Assembly (NCBI GenBank): GCA_964396055.1
Contig: CAYNDV010000120.1
Location: 1 to 14,690 of the forward strand
DNA: 14,690 nucleotides
Direction of reading: 5' to 3'
From: CAYJPV01 sp964396055
GTDB taxonomy: Bacteria; Acidobacteriota; Vicinamibacteria; Vicinamibacterales; JAKQTR01
Part shown: positions 1 through 7,488 of the stretch, piece after piece
Numbering within the stretch: position 1 is the first letter of the stretch
How the letters are laid out: each line of letters opens with the position of its first letter
The notes under the pieces: generated by a model
The model's input: only the letters and a program-made list of their open reading frames with translations
What the model was told of the DNA's origin: nothing
The model's database searches: none
Made by a program: the position numbers and the translations under genes

Positions 1-809
1 TCGCCTGGGCTGCGACGCGCGGCGTCGTCCACGCCGCGCCGCACATCCCGATCGCGCTGCAGCTCTATTCGGTGCGGCGGGATTGCGCCGCCAACTTCGA
101 TGCCGCGCTGGAGCAGGTGGCGGCCATGGGGTTCGACGGCGTCGAGTTCGCCGGCTACTACCACTACGCGGACAAGCCGGCCCAGTTGCGCGCGCGCCTG
201 GACGCGCTGAAGCTGAAGGCCGCCGGCACACACCTCCGGATGGACGTGCTGCGCGGCGATGCGTTGAAGGCCACCATCGACTTCCACCTGGCCATCGGCT
301 GCCGGTTCCTGGTGTGCCCCGGCGACGCGGCCTTCACCGACCCGGCCAGGTACCAGGCCTACGCCGAGGAAATGACCCGACTGGCCGACGCGCTGCGGCC
401 CCACGGCCTGTTCACCGGCTACCACAACCACGTGAACGAGTTCAAAACGGTGGACGGCAAGACGTTCTGGGATCAGTTCGCCGAGCGCACCCCCAAGGAC
501 GTCATCCTGCAGCAGGACTGCGGCTGGACGATGGCTGCGGGCCTCGACCCGGCCGCCTACATCCGCAAGTACCCCGGCCGGTCGAAGTCGCTGCACTACA
601 AGCCCACGGTGCGTGAGGGTGACGCCGGGAAGAAGGCGATCTTCGGGCAGGACTCCGTCGACTGGAAGGCCGTCTACGAGGCGAGCCGGACCGCCGGCGG
701 CACCGAGTGGGTCGTCCTCGAGCAGGAGATCTACCCCGACGGCAAGACGCCGATGGACTGCACGCGCGAGTCGCTGGCGGGCCTGAAGGCGATGCTCGCC
801 GCCCTGTAA
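1..809 (+). CDS. Sugar phosphate isomerase/epimerase-like TIM-barrel protein (5' partial)
   Basis: The frame is open from base 3 to the TAA at 807-809, so the true start lies before the window. The residues just upstream of the internal GTG at 72 read IPIALQLYSVRRD, and LQLYSVR is the typical first strand of xylose-isomerase-like TIM barrels (AP endonuclease 2 family). Later family landmarks are YHNHVNEF, QQDCGWT followed by AGLDP, LHYKP and VLEQE near the end. These supply the His, Asp and Glu metal ligands expected of the fold. The usual HxKD motif reads HYKP, a small deviation. The visible part ends in LKAMLAAL, the normal family end. The residues before IPIAL (AWAATRGVVHAAPH) look like the end of an export signal, so the protein is probably secreted. 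The substrate is unknown. It converges on the hydrolase gene ending at 838. Confidence 0.8.
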   Translation, partial: AWAATRGVVHAAPHIPIALQLYSVRRDCAANFDAALEQVAAMGFDGVEFAGYYHYADKPAQLRARLDALKLKAAGTHLRMDVLRGDALKATIDFHLAIGCRFLVCPGDAAFTDPARYQAYAEEMTRLADALRPHGLFTGYHNHVNEFKTVDGKTFWDQFAERTPKDVILQQDCGWTMAAGLDPAAYIRKYPGRSKSLHYKPTVREGDAGKKAIFGQDSVDWKAVYEASRTAGGTEWVVLEQEIYPDGKTPMDCTRESLAGLKAMLAAL

Positions 810-831
810 GCCGACACGTCCCGGTGCCGGG

Positions 832-851
832 TCCGGCTCAGCGGAGCCGGA
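832..851. terminator. Stop-overlapping hairpin between convergent genes
   Basis: A perfect 8-bp inverted repeat (TCCGGCTC and GAGCCGGA, loop AGCG) lies 23 bp past the TAA of the + strand gene. It covers the TGA stop (838-840) of the minus-strand gene. There is no T-tract on either side, so it is a candidate bidirectional transcript-end or mRNA 3'-stabilising structure rather than a classical intrinsic terminator. Confidence 0.4.
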
Positions 852-1707
852 TCCGCGCCGTCACCGGGAAGTGGTCCGACGGCGTGCGGCCGTCCACCGC
901 ATCGCGGAGGATGGACGCCTCAAGCACCTCCGCCCCCGGCTCCACGAACACGAAGTCGATCTTGTCGCCCCGCGTCTGATGCGGGCTGAACCCCGAGAAG
1001 GTACCGACCTCCCGCGCATCGGGGTGCACGATCCGGAAGCTGTCGCGGAAGGCGGCCGCCATGGCCCGTGCGGCGGGATTCTGCTCGCCGGCATTGAAGT
1101 CGCCGGTGACGATCGCCGGCGCCTTCGGGTCCCGCGCCGCGATCGTCGCCAGCAGCAGCGCCACGCTGCGCTCGCGCGAGGACTGCGACTCGTGGTCGAG
1201 GTGCACGTTGTAGAGGTAGAACGACGGCCCCTGGTCGTCCTCGAAGAACGCCCACGTGCAGATCCGCTCGATCCGGTTGCCCCACGACGTGGACTTCACC
1301 ACGCCGGGCGTGTCCGAGAACCAGAACGTGTCGGTGCGGCGCGCCTGCAGGCGGGCGGTGCGGTAGACGACCGCGGCGTACTCGCCGGCACGCCGCCCGT
1401 CGGCCCGGCCCACGCCCACGTAGGCGTACCCGGGCACGGCGCGCAGGATCTCGTCGATCTGGCCGTGCAGCGCTTCCTGCAGGCCGATGACATCGGGCTG
1501 CTGACGCTGCAGCAGGGCGAACAGCTGCTCGCGCCGCTTCAGCCAGTGGTTCTCGCCATCGGCCGCCGTGCCGTAGCGGATGTTGAACGTCATCACGTGC
1601 AGCGGCGCCCCGACCGGCTGGTCCTGAAGGGCCGGCAACGCGACCGGCAACGCCAGCCCCGCCAGCACCACGACTCCCGGCAGCCACCATCTCCATCGTC
1701 CCTTCAT
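838..1707 (-). CDS. Exported endonuclease/exonuclease/phosphatase (EEP) family hydrolase
   Basis: This 289-residue protein begins with a signal peptide or anchor (about residues 7-27, rich in V, L, A and P). An EEP/DNase I-like domain with all expected motifs follows: MTFNIRYG (Asn42), GLQEAL (metal-ligand Glu78), YNVHLDH (His169), TGDFNA (Asp203, Asn205), KIDFVF (249-254) and SDHFPV (catalytic Asp278-His279 pair). EEP enzymes cleave phosphodiesters or phosphomonoesters of nucleic acids, inositol phosphates or lipids. The compact domain and RIERICTWA segment resemble the metal-dependent hydrolases annotated from environmental bacteria, and the substrate cannot be assigned. The ATG at 1707 has a GGAG nine bases upstream, and that GGAG is itself part of a heptamer repeat array. 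The gene lies 51 bp after the SGNH hydrolase and is probably co-transcribed with it. Confidence 0.88.
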   Translation of the reverse strand: MKGRWRWWLPGVVVLAGLALPVALPALQDQPVGAPLHVMTFNIRYGTAADGENHWLKRREQLFALLQRQQPDVIGLQEALHGQIDEILRAVPGYAYVGVGRADGRRAGEYAAVVYRTARLQARRTDTFWFSDTPGVVKSTSWGNRIERICTWAFFEDDQGPSFYLYNVHLDHESQSSRERSVALLLATIAARDPKAPAIVTGDFNAGEQNPAARAMAAAFRDSFRIVHPDAREVGTFSGFSPHQTRGDKIDFVFVEPGAEVLEASILRDAVDGRTPSDHFPVTARIRLR

Positions 1708-1716
1708 TCGCTTCTT

Positions 1717-1761
1717 CTCCGTGCTCCGTGTCCCTTCTTGCTTCTTGCTTCTTGCTTCCTA
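1717..1761 (-). repeat. Heptamer tandem arrays between SGNH stop and EEP start
   Basis: Read on the minus strand, the SGNH stop codon opens a 7-bp unit (TAGGAAG). Three exact copies of CAAGAAG follow, then GGA, then two exact copies of CACGGAG. The last CACGGAG ends nine bases before the EEP start codon and supplies its GGAG ribosome-binding site. The whole 51-bp spacer is therefore almost entirely repeat. CAAGAAG recurs at 7489-7502 on the other strand. Confidence 0.85.
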
Positions 1762-2601
1762 CCTCACGTCCACCCCAGCCCCGCAGCCCCGCCCCAGGGC
1801 CTCGCGCGCGATGGGCAGCACGGAGGCGGCAATGGCGCGATTCGACGCCGCGTCGCCGTGCGCGTCCGCCCGGCTGTTCACGGCCGCGTAGGTCGGGATC
1901 AGGCGCACGGCACCCGGATGGCGCGCGCGTACCCGCGACACCAGGGGGCGGCCTTCATCGAAGGCCACGATCGTGACGCGCCGATCCTCGAGCAGGTGCG
2001 CGAGGTCCCGATCGAATCGGTCGTAGTCCGGCGGCGGCGCCGGGCGCGCGAGCCCGGCGGTGTAGAGGTACAGCCGCAGCGCCAGGCGCGGCGGGGATCG
2101 GTGCTGCAGGCGGCGCCACGGGAAGGGTCCGTCGGCGTCGTTCTCCAGCATGAGGTACAGGTAGACGTCGCCCGGCACGTCGCGCACGGTGCGCAGGACG
2201 TCGCCGGCGTTGTAGCCGGCCGTGCCCGCATTGACCACGCCCACGCCGGGCAGCCCCGCCGCCACGAGGTTCGCCCAGGTGTCGGCATCATCCACCCCGT
2301 GGCCGAAGGTGACGCTGTCGCCGGCGAGCACGAGGGTACAGGGTGCCCCGACGGCACTGGCGGGCACCCGCCGCGTGCCATCGGGCAGGATTGTCGCGCT
2401 CCACGACGACAGCCGGTAGGTGCCCGGCGCACTCGTGTAGCCGCGCGGGCTCTCCCGGAACGAATCGTAGATGGTCTGCAGGTCGCGGTGATAGGCCAGG
2501 ACACCCCACGGATCGGCCGCCCGCAGGGTGGCTTCGACTACGGCATGGGCGGCCACGGCACCCAGCAGGGCCAGCGCCACGGTGCGCGCGCGCCGCGTCA
2601 C
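1759..2601 (-). CDS. SGNH/GDSL-type hydrolase, membrane-anchored
   Basis: A GTG at 2601 gives a 280-residue protein starting VTRRARTVALALLGAVAAH, a basic then hydrophobic N-terminus typical of a signal anchor. A frame extending upstream to 2796 would overlap the response regulator and adds only low-complexity Arg/Ala sequence, so it was not used. A GGGG lies 8 bases before the GTG. Block I is VLAGDSVTFGHG with the catalytic Ser at about residue 96. Block II is VVNAGTAGYNAGD (Gly/Asn oxyanion residues), ENDAD at about 154 is a candidate block III Asn, and block V is DAH (Asp246, His248) in NSRADAHGDAASN. The family includes esterases and acyl- or acetyl-ester hydrolases acting on lipids or polysaccharides; the substrate here is unknown. 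It ends in TAG, at which a heptamer array begins, and is followed by the EEP gene. Confidence 0.72.
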   Translation of the reverse strand: MTRRARTVALALLGAVAAHAVVEATLRAADPWGVLAYHRDLQTIYDSFRESPRGYTSAPGTYRLSSWSATILPDGTRRVPASAVGAPCTLVLAGDSVTFGHGVDDADTWANLVAAGLPGVGVVNAGTAGYNAGDVLRTVRDVPGDVYLYLMLENDADGPFPWRRLQHRSPPRLALRLYLYTAGLARPAPPPDYDRFDRDLAHLLEDRRVTIVAFDEGRPLVSRVRARHPGAVRLIPTYAAVNSRADAHGDAASNRAIAASVLPIAREALGRGCGAGVDVR

Positions 2602-2666
2602 CGGCGGGTCCCCGGCCCGGAGAGGCGTGAACGGACGACCATCAGGCCGCCATCCTACCTCACACG

Positions 2667-2693
2667 CGGCGCCCGGCAGAACGCCAGGCGCCG
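2667..2693 (-). terminator. Hairpin directly after response-regulator stop
   Basis: An 11-bp stem with one G-U type mismatch (arms around GGCGCCCGGC and GCCAGGCGCC, 5-nt loop) starts one base after the TGA of the regulator. No U-run follows on the minus strand. It may attenuate read-through into the SGNH gene or protect the regulator mRNA. Confidence 0.4.
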
Positions 2694-3230
2694 TCAGACG
2701 CCGGCCAGCTCGAAGACGTCCCGCAGCTGCTGCGCCGCCTGGGCGTCGGGCGTCCAGTGCCACCCGTAGGGTTCGTCGGAGGGGTCGAACGTCCACACGC
2801 CGGGCGCCAGTCTCGTGTCGGCCTCGTGAACGTGCGGCCGGGCGAGGAACCGCTCTTCATGCCAGCGCGCGCCACGGTCGACCGCCTCGAGCACCGCCGC
2901 CCGGTCAAACGGCTTGGAGAGGTAATCGAACGCGCCCAGGCCGGCCCGCGCCAGGCGCACGACGCCGCTCTCGTCACCAGTGATGACCACCAGTGCGGCG
3001 GACGGGCAGAGGATCCGCAACTGCCTGGCCAGCCAGATGCCGTCACGGCCAGGCATCTGGAGGTCGGTCACCAGCACCCGGGTACCGCTGTCCACGAGCG
3101 CCTTCAGCGCTTCGTCGGCGGAGGCGGCTGTCCGGACCCGGTATCCTGCGTCTTCGAGCCAGCGGGCCACGAGCCCCCGCACGGCCTGTTCGTCGTCCAC
3201 CACCAGCACGTCGGCGATGTTCTGGGTCAC
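2694..3230 (-). CDS. Stand-alone response regulator receiver protein
   Basis: This 178-residue protein has a complete CheY-like receiver at residues 6-122: acidic pair Asp12-Asp13 (VVDDE), phospho-acceptor Asp56 (VLVTDLQMPGRDG), Thr84 (VVITGD), and Lys106-Pro107 (FDYLSKPFD). No DNA-binding, GGDEF or other known output domain follows, only about 55 residues rich in Trp, Pro, His and Asp (WTFDPSDEPYGWHWTPD) ending in a short helix. No histidine kinase is encoded nearby, so the partner must lie elsewhere. The GTG start at 3230 is supported by GGAGG five bases upstream. A -24/-12 promoter match lies just upstream. Likely roles are phosphotransfer or control by protein contact; the tail is unfamiliar to me. 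Confidence 0.88.
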   Translation of the reverse strand: MTQNIADVLVVDDEQAVRGLVARWLEDAGYRVRTAASADEALKALVDSGTRVLVTDLQMPGRDGIWLARQLRILCPSAALVVITGDESGVVRLARAGLGAFDYLSKPFDRAAVLEAVDRGARWHEERFLARPHVHEADTRLAPGVWTFDPSDEPYGWHWTPDAQAAQQLRDVFELAGV

Positions 3231-3261
3231 TGGGTCCTCCGCGTCCGCACACCCCTGTCAG

Positions 3262-3279
3262 GGCAAGGATGATGCCAAG
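3262..3279 (-). promoter_or_regulatory. Candidate sigma-54 (-24/-12) promoter for the response regulator
   Basis: The minus strand reads TTGGCATCATCCTTGCC. This matches the RpoN pattern TGGCA(C)-N5-TTGC with the diagnostic GG and GC spaced GG-N10-GC (complement of 3275-3276 and 3263-3264). The predicted transcript start near 3251 leaves a leader of about 20 bases carrying the GGAGG site. An odd palindrome CCCTG-T-CAGGG (3253-3263) overlaps the expected start region. Confidence 0.45.
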
Positions 3280-3301
3280 CGTTAACGTGCGAATCCTGCG
3301 G

Positions 3302-3321
3302 GGATCCCGCGCACGGGATCC
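3302..3321. promoter_or_regulatory. Perfect palindrome in divergent intergenic region (possible operator)
   Basis: GGATCCCGCGCACGGGATCC is an 8-bp perfect inverted repeat with a 4-bp centre. It is centred about 60 bp upstream of the predicted sigma-54 start of the regulator and about 125 bp before the BNR gene. It could be an activator or repressor site serving either gene. Confidence 0.35.
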
Positions 3322-3383
3322 TGCACCCTGTGCGGAGCGGGCGCACTCTCCCCGTGCGCACGCCTGTGCGCCCGGACGCCAGG

Positions 3384-3412
3384 TTGCGGGTGAGCCGCCG
3401 CTGCGATAACGT
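3384..3412 (+). promoter_or_regulatory. Possible sigma-70-type promoter for the BNR gene
   Basis: TTGCGG (3384-3389) and TAACGT (3407-3412) are separated by 17 bp and sit just before the ribosome-binding site and start of the BNR-repeat gene. Both hexamers are only partial matches, so this is a weak prediction. Confidence 0.25.
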
Positions 3413-3423
3413 GCCCGTTGATT

Positions 3424-3427
3424 GGAG
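3424..3427 (+). promoter_or_regulatory. Ribosome-binding site fixing the BNR start
   Basis: A GGAG lies nine bases before the ATG at 3437. A TTG at 3422 in the same frame overlaps this GGAG and has no site of its own, so the ATG is the better start. Confidence 0.6.
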
Positions 3428-3436
3428 TCGACCTCA

Positions 3437-6400
3437 ATGAACAGCCCCGCCCTGATGAAGAGTGCCGTCCTGATTCTGGCCGCCGCCGCCGGTCTGTCAG
3501 CCCAGGGAGCGTCGGTGACCCCCTCCCTGGACACGTCCCTCTACCAGGGGCTGCGCTACCGGGTGATCGGCCCCTTCCGCGCCAGCCGCACCGTGGGCGC
3601 CGTCGGCGTCCCCACGCGGCCCAACGTCTTCTTCATGGGCGTCAACAACGGCGGCGTGTGGAAGAGCGACGATTACGGCCGCACGTGGACGCCAATCTTC
3701 GATCGAGCGCCCACCGGGTCGGTGGGCGACCTCGCCGTCTCACCCTCGCATCCCGACACCATCTACGTCGGCAGCGGCGAGGGCCTGCATCGTCCCGACC
3801 TGGGTGTCGGCGACGGCATCTTCAAGTCGGTCGATGGCGGAGCCACCTGGACCCACGTGGGCCTGCCCGACGTGCAGCAGGTCGGCCGTCTCGTCATTCA
3901 CCCCGCCAACCCGGACATCGTCTACGTGGCCGGGATGGGCCATCCGTACGGCCCCAACGAGGAGCGGGGCGTGTTCCGCACCACCGATGGCGGCCGCACG
4001 TGGACGAAGGTGCTCTACGTGGATCACAACACGGGCGCGAGCCAGGTGGAGCTGGATCCGTCCAATCCGCGGATCGTGTATGCGGCGCTCTGGGAGCACC
4101 GCGAGGGCCCCTGGGAGAACGGGAGTTTCTCGGGGCCGAACACGGCCCTCTACAAGTCGATCGACGGCGGCGGCACGTGGCAGAAGTTGACGGCGGGCCT
4201 GCCCACCGCCGATCAGGGCCTGAGCCGGATCATCTTCGACGTGGCGGCGTCGGCGCCGAACCGGCTCTACGCGCTGGTGAGCGCCCGCGACCGCGGCGGC
4301 GTCTACCGCTCGGACGATGGCGGCGCCACCTGGGCTCGCGTGAGCGACGACCGGCGCCTGGGTGTCGATATCCGCGTCCATCCGGCCGACCCGGACATCG
4401 TCTTTGCGGCCGGCACCTGCGAGTACCGGTCCGACGACGGCGGGCGGACGTGGACCGCCATCAAGGGCGCGCCGGGTGGCGATGACCCGCAGCGGCTCTG
4501 GATCAACCCCCTGCAGCCGGACATCATGCTGCTGACCGGGGACCAGGGCGCCGCGGTGACCGTCAACGGCGGCCGGACCTGGAGTTCGTGGTACAACCAG
4601 CCCACGGCCCAGCTCTATCACGTCACCACCGACAACCAGTTTCCGTACTGGGTCTACGGGGGCCAGCAGGAGAGCGGCGCGATCGGCATCGCCAGCCGCG
4701 GCAACGGCGGCCAGATCTCGCTGCGCGACTGGATGGGCGTCGGCGCGGACGAGTACGCCTACGTGGCCCCCGACCCGCGCAACCCGGACATCATCTACGG
4801 CGGCCGCGTGCAACGCTTCAACAGGCGGACGGGCCAGTCGCAGAACGTCGCGCCCGAGGCGCTGCGGTCGGGCCGCTACCGCATCCTGCGGACGATGCCG
4901 CTGCTCTTCCACCCGGCCGACCCGGCCGTGCTGCTGTTTGCCACCAACGTGCTCTGGAAGACGACCAGCGGCGGCCAGTCGTGGGAGATCATCAGCCCCG
5001 ACCTCTCGCGCGAGCGCCCCGAGGTGCCCGGGAGCGTGGGCGATTACCGCACGCCGGCGCTCGAGGCCATGGCCCGGCGCGGCGTCATCTACGCGGTGGG
5101 GCCGTCGCCCCGCGACGTCAACGTGATCTGGGCCGGCACCGATGACGGCCTCGTGCACGTGACACGCGACGGCGGCCGGACGTGGGCCAACGTGACGCCG
5201 CCCGCGCTGCGGGCGTGGGACAAGGTGTCGCAGATCGTGGCGGGCCACACCGACACGCAGACGGCCTACGCGGCCGTGAACGCGATCCGGCGCGACGACA
5301 TGCGTCCCCACGTGTATCGCACGCACGACGGGGGGGCCACCTGGACTCGCGTCGTCGAGGGCCTGCCCGCCGCGGGTCCCGTCAACGTCGTCCGCGAGGA
5401 CCCCGTGCAGCCCGGCTTGCTGTTCGCGGGCACCGAACGGGAGGTGTACTTCTCAATGGACGACGGTGAGCGGTGGCACTCGCTCCGGCAGAACATGCCG
5501 GCATCGTCCGTGCGCGACCTCGTCATCCACGGGAGTGACCTGGTCGTGGGGACGCACGGACGGTCGATCTGGATCCTCGACAACATCGCGCCGCTGCGCG
5601 AACTGGCGCGGGCGGCGGCCGCCGGGCACGCCTGGCTGTTCGGCCCGCCCGAGGCGACGCGCGTGCGCTGGAACATGTTCAGCGACACGCCCTTCCCGCC
5701 CGAGGAGCCGATGGGGCAGAACCCGCCGGACGGCGCGATCCTGGACTACTGGTTGCGCCGGCCGGCTGGAGAGGTGGTGATCGAGATTCTCGGCCCGGGC
5801 GGCGACGTGATCCGCCGCTTCTCCAGCCGTGACGAGCCCGAAGCCATCGATCCGACCGGGCTGCCCTACCCCACGTACTGGTTCCGCCCGCCCCTGCGGG
5901 TGCCGACACGACCGGGCCACCACCGCCTGGCGTGGGACCTGCGGTACGCCCCGCCGGCGGGCACCAGGCGGCAGTTCTCCATCGCCGCGGTGTACCGCAA
6001 CACGCCGAGCGGCCCGGTGGGTCCCTTCGTCCATCCCGGGCGGTACACCGTGCGGCTGATCGTCGATGGCGCGGCGCAGGAGCGGCCCCTCGACGTCCGG
6101 ATGGATCCGCGGGTCACGATCGCGGACGCGGACCTGCGTGATCAGACGGCACTCTCCCTCGCGTGTTACCGCGGCGCGAACGCCGCGGCACGGCTGCGCG
6201 AGGCCGTCGATGCCGAGTTGGCGCGGCCGGTCACCGTGTCGGGCGCCATGCGGCGCGAGCGGGTGGCGGCCCTGCGGGGCACGGACCTGCCGGGCGATCC
6301 GGACCTGCTCTACGGCCAGATCACCGACGCCCCGGAATCCGTGGAGACGACGGTCAGCCTGCAGGAGAAGTTCCTCTACATGCTGAACCTCTTCCAGCAG

Positions 6401-6514
6401 GCCGACGCGGCGCCGACCTCGCAGGCCCGCGCGTCGGTCCGGCGCCTGGAGGAGCGGCTGGACGCCCTCGAGCGCCGCTGGCAGGCGCTGCGCGAAGGCC
6501 CGCCGGCGCGGTAG
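3437..6514 (+). CDS. Secreted Asp-box/BNR-repeat (VPS10/sortilin-like beta-propeller) protein
   Basis: The 1025-residue protein has a signal peptide (MNSPALMKSAVLILAAAAGLSAQG) and about eleven Asp-box motifs of form S/T-x-D-G-G-x-T-W. They start near residues 77, 131, 182, 241, 292, 332, 375, 509, 576, 629 and 673. They form one or two beta-propellers of the WD40/YVTN/BNR-like class often annotated as 'glycosyl hydrolase' or 'sortilin-like', although no catalytic site is evident. A degenerate stretch (about 385-500, with YGGQQESG) separates the two groups. Residues 720-1025 form a C-terminal region with strands (EVVIEILGPGGDVIRRF, YTVRLIVDG) and a charged, helical, probably coiled-coil end. 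This architecture is common in Acidobacteria with unknown function. It ends 22 bp before the Tat TIM-barrel gene, which implies an operon. Confidence 0.85.
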   Translation: MNSPALMKSAVLILAAAAGLSAQGASVTPSLDTSLYQGLRYRVIGPFRASRTVGAVGVPTRPNVFFMGVNNGGVWKSDDYGRTWTPIFDRAPTGSVGDLAVSPSHPDTIYVGSGEGLHRPDLGVGDGIFKSVDGGATWTHVGLPDVQQVGRLVIHPANPDIVYVAGMGHPYGPNEERGVFRTTDGGRTWTKVLYVDHNTGASQVELDPSNPRIVYAALWEHREGPWENGSFSGPNTALYKSIDGGGTWQKLTAGLPTADQGLSRIIFDVAASAPNRLYALVSARDRGGVYRSDDGGATWARVSDDRRLGVDIRVHPADPDIVFAAGTCEYRSDDGGRTWTAIKGAPGGDDPQRLWINPLQPDIMLLTGDQGAAVTVNGGRTWSSWYNQPTAQLYHVTTDNQFPYWVYGGQQESGAIGIASRGNGGQISLRDWMGVGADEYAYVAPDPRNPDIIYGGRVQRFNRRTGQSQNVAPEALRSGRYRILRTMPLLFHPADPAVLLFATNVLWKTTSGGQSWEIISPDLSRERPEVPGSVGDYRTPALEAMARRGVIYAVGPSPRDVNVIWAGTDDGLVHVTRDGGRTWANVTPPALRAWDKVSQIVAGHTDTQTAYAAVNAIRRDDMRPHVYRTHDGGATWTRVVEGLPAAGPVNVVREDPVQPGLLFAGTEREVYFSMDDGERWHSLRQNMPASSVRDLVIHGSDLVVGTHGRSIWILDNIAPLRELARAAAAGHAWLFGPPEATRVRWNMFSDTPFPPEEPMGQNPPDGAILDYWLRRPAGEVVIEILGPGGDVIRRFSSRDEPEAIDPTGLPYPTYWFRPPLRVPTRPGHHRLAWDLRYAPPAGTRRQFSIAAVYRNTPSGPVGPFVHPGRYTVRLIVDGAAQERPLDVRMDPRVTIADADLRDQTALSLACYRGANAAARLREAVDAELARPVTVSGAMRRERVAALRGTDLPGDPDLLYGQITDAPESVETTVSLQEKFLYMLNLFQQADAAPTSQARASVRRLEERLDALERRWQALREGPPAR

Positions 6515-6536
6515 ACTGTGCGGCAGGAGGAATCCG

Positions 6537-7430
6537 ATGACGTGGAATCGCCGTGAGTTCCTGGTGGGAGGGGCAATGGTGGCGGCCGGGGCGGTCCTGC
6601 GGCCTGATGCGGCCGGGTTGTTCGCCCGCGCGGCCGCGCCAGCCTGGCCGATCGGGTGTTTCAACCGGCCGTGGTCGCGCTGGCCGTTTGGCGAAACCCT
6701 GAAGGCCGTCAAGGCCGCCGGTTACGGTGTCACCGGCCTGCTGACCCGGTCGAAGACCGACCCCTTCATCAGCGCCGACGCCACCCCCGAGTACCTCGAC
6801 GGGTTGAAGCAGGCGATCGCGGCCAGCGGCGTGACGGTCAACATGGCCGCCCTCAGCGTCCGCCCGGGCCCGTCGTTCGCCGAACTGATCCGGAGCCTGC
6901 ACGGTCAGATCGATCATGCCGCCCTGCTGGGCGTGCGGTACGTCATGACATTCGGCATCGACCAGCCGGAGTTCTTCGACGAGTTCTTCCGGGCGATGGC
7001 GGATGCGGCGGCGTACGCGGCCGACAAGGGCATCCAGGTGGTGATGAAGCCCCACGGGGGCAGCAGCGGCGCCTCGGAGGAGATCGTCGCCGCCATGAAG
7101 AAGGTGGGGCACCCGAACTTCAGGATCTGGTACGACGCCGGCAACATCATCCACTACACGGGCAAGGATCCCGTCGAGGAACTGAAGCCGATCGTCCAGT
7201 ACGTCACCGGCTTCTGCGCGAAGGACTGCGCCGCGGTGAAGGGCGACGTGATGATCCAGTTCGGCACGGGCAAGGTCGACTTCGCCGGGGTCTTTCGCGT
7301 GCTGAAGGCAGCCGGGTTCCAGGGGCCGATCATGGTCGAAGGGTGCGCGCCGGGCGACACCCCGGAGGCGATTGCCCTCAACGCGAAGGCCAACCGGGAG
7401 TTCCTGGAGAGGACGCTGGCGGAGGTCTAG
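6537..7430 (+). CDS. Tat-exported sugar phosphate isomerase/epimerase-like TIM-barrel protein
   Basis: This 297-residue protein begins with a twin-arginine signal, NRREFLVGG (Arg5-Arg6), followed by an alanine-rich hydrophobic core, and would be exported folded. The barrel has WPIGCFNRPW, the ALLGVRYVMTFG strand, GIQVVMKPHGG, IWYDAGN with a candidate metal-ligand Asp, FCAKDC and IMVEGCAPGDTPE (Glu ligand near the end), as in the xylose-isomerase-like superfamily. The substrate is not known. A strong AGGAGG lies 6 bases before the ATG. The 22-bp spacing after the BNR gene suggests translation from a shared message. With the partial gene at 1-809 the window holds two exported paralogues of this fold. 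The TAG stop is the first unit of a heptamer array. Confidence 0.83.
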   Translation: MTWNRREFLVGGAMVAAGAVLRPDAAGLFARAAAPAWPIGCFNRPWSRWPFGETLKAVKAAGYGVTGLLTRSKTDPFISADATPEYLDGLKQAIAASGVTVNMAALSVRPGPSFAELIRSLHGQIDHAALLGVRYVMTFGIDQPEFFDEFFRAMADAAAYAADKGIQVVMKPHGGSSGASEEIVAAMKKVGHPNFRIWYDAGNIIHYTGKDPVEELKPIVQYVTGFCAKDCAAVKGDVMIQFGTGKVDFAGVFRVLKAAGFQGPIMVEGCAPGDTPEAIALNAKANREFLERTLAEV

Positions 7431-7462
7431 GGGCTCGGGGCTCGGGGCTCGGGGCTCGGGGG
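7428..7462 (+). repeat. Heptamer array T(A/C)GGGGC beginning at a TAG stop
   Basis: The stop codon of the TIM-barrel gene begins unit 1 (TAGGGGC). Three copies of TCGGGGC and one TCGGGGG follow with exact 7-bp period. Units differ from the stop-containing unit only at the A/C position. The unit closely resembles that of the array at 9390-9431. Confidence 0.88.
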
Positions 7463-7488
7463 ACTGCCGAACAGTCAGAAGCAAGTAT

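Noticed and set aside
72..74. GTG as start of the first gene
   Set aside because: The frame continues upstream with the conserved LQLYSVR strand, so the gene is cut by the window edge.
871..2769. Very long open frame on the + strand opposite the EEP and SGNH genes
   Set aside because: Its product is Arg/His/Gly/Pro-rich with no domain, while both opposite-strand genes have full catalytic motifs. Such antisense frames are expected in DNA with this GC bias.
2602..2796. N-terminal extension of the SGNH gene
   Set aside because: It would overlap the response regulator by about 100 bases with low-complexity sequence. The GTG at 2601 immediately precedes the signal anchor.
3422..3436. TTG start for the BNR gene
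   Set aside because: It overlaps the GGAG that serves the ATG at 3437 and would place charged residues before the signal peptide.
3740..5326. 528-codon minus-strand frame inside the BNR gene
   Set aside because: It mirrors the BNR repeats (repeated VxRxH-type segments), has no recognisable fold and is a codon-bias shadow.
5453..6712. 419-codon minus-strand frame across the BNR and TIM-barrel junction
   Set aside because: It is low-complexity Arg-rich sequence opposite two well supported genes.
7463..7488. Possible small gene or RNA between the repeats
   Set aside because: There is no ribosome-binding site, no open frame of useful size and no recognisable RNA fold.
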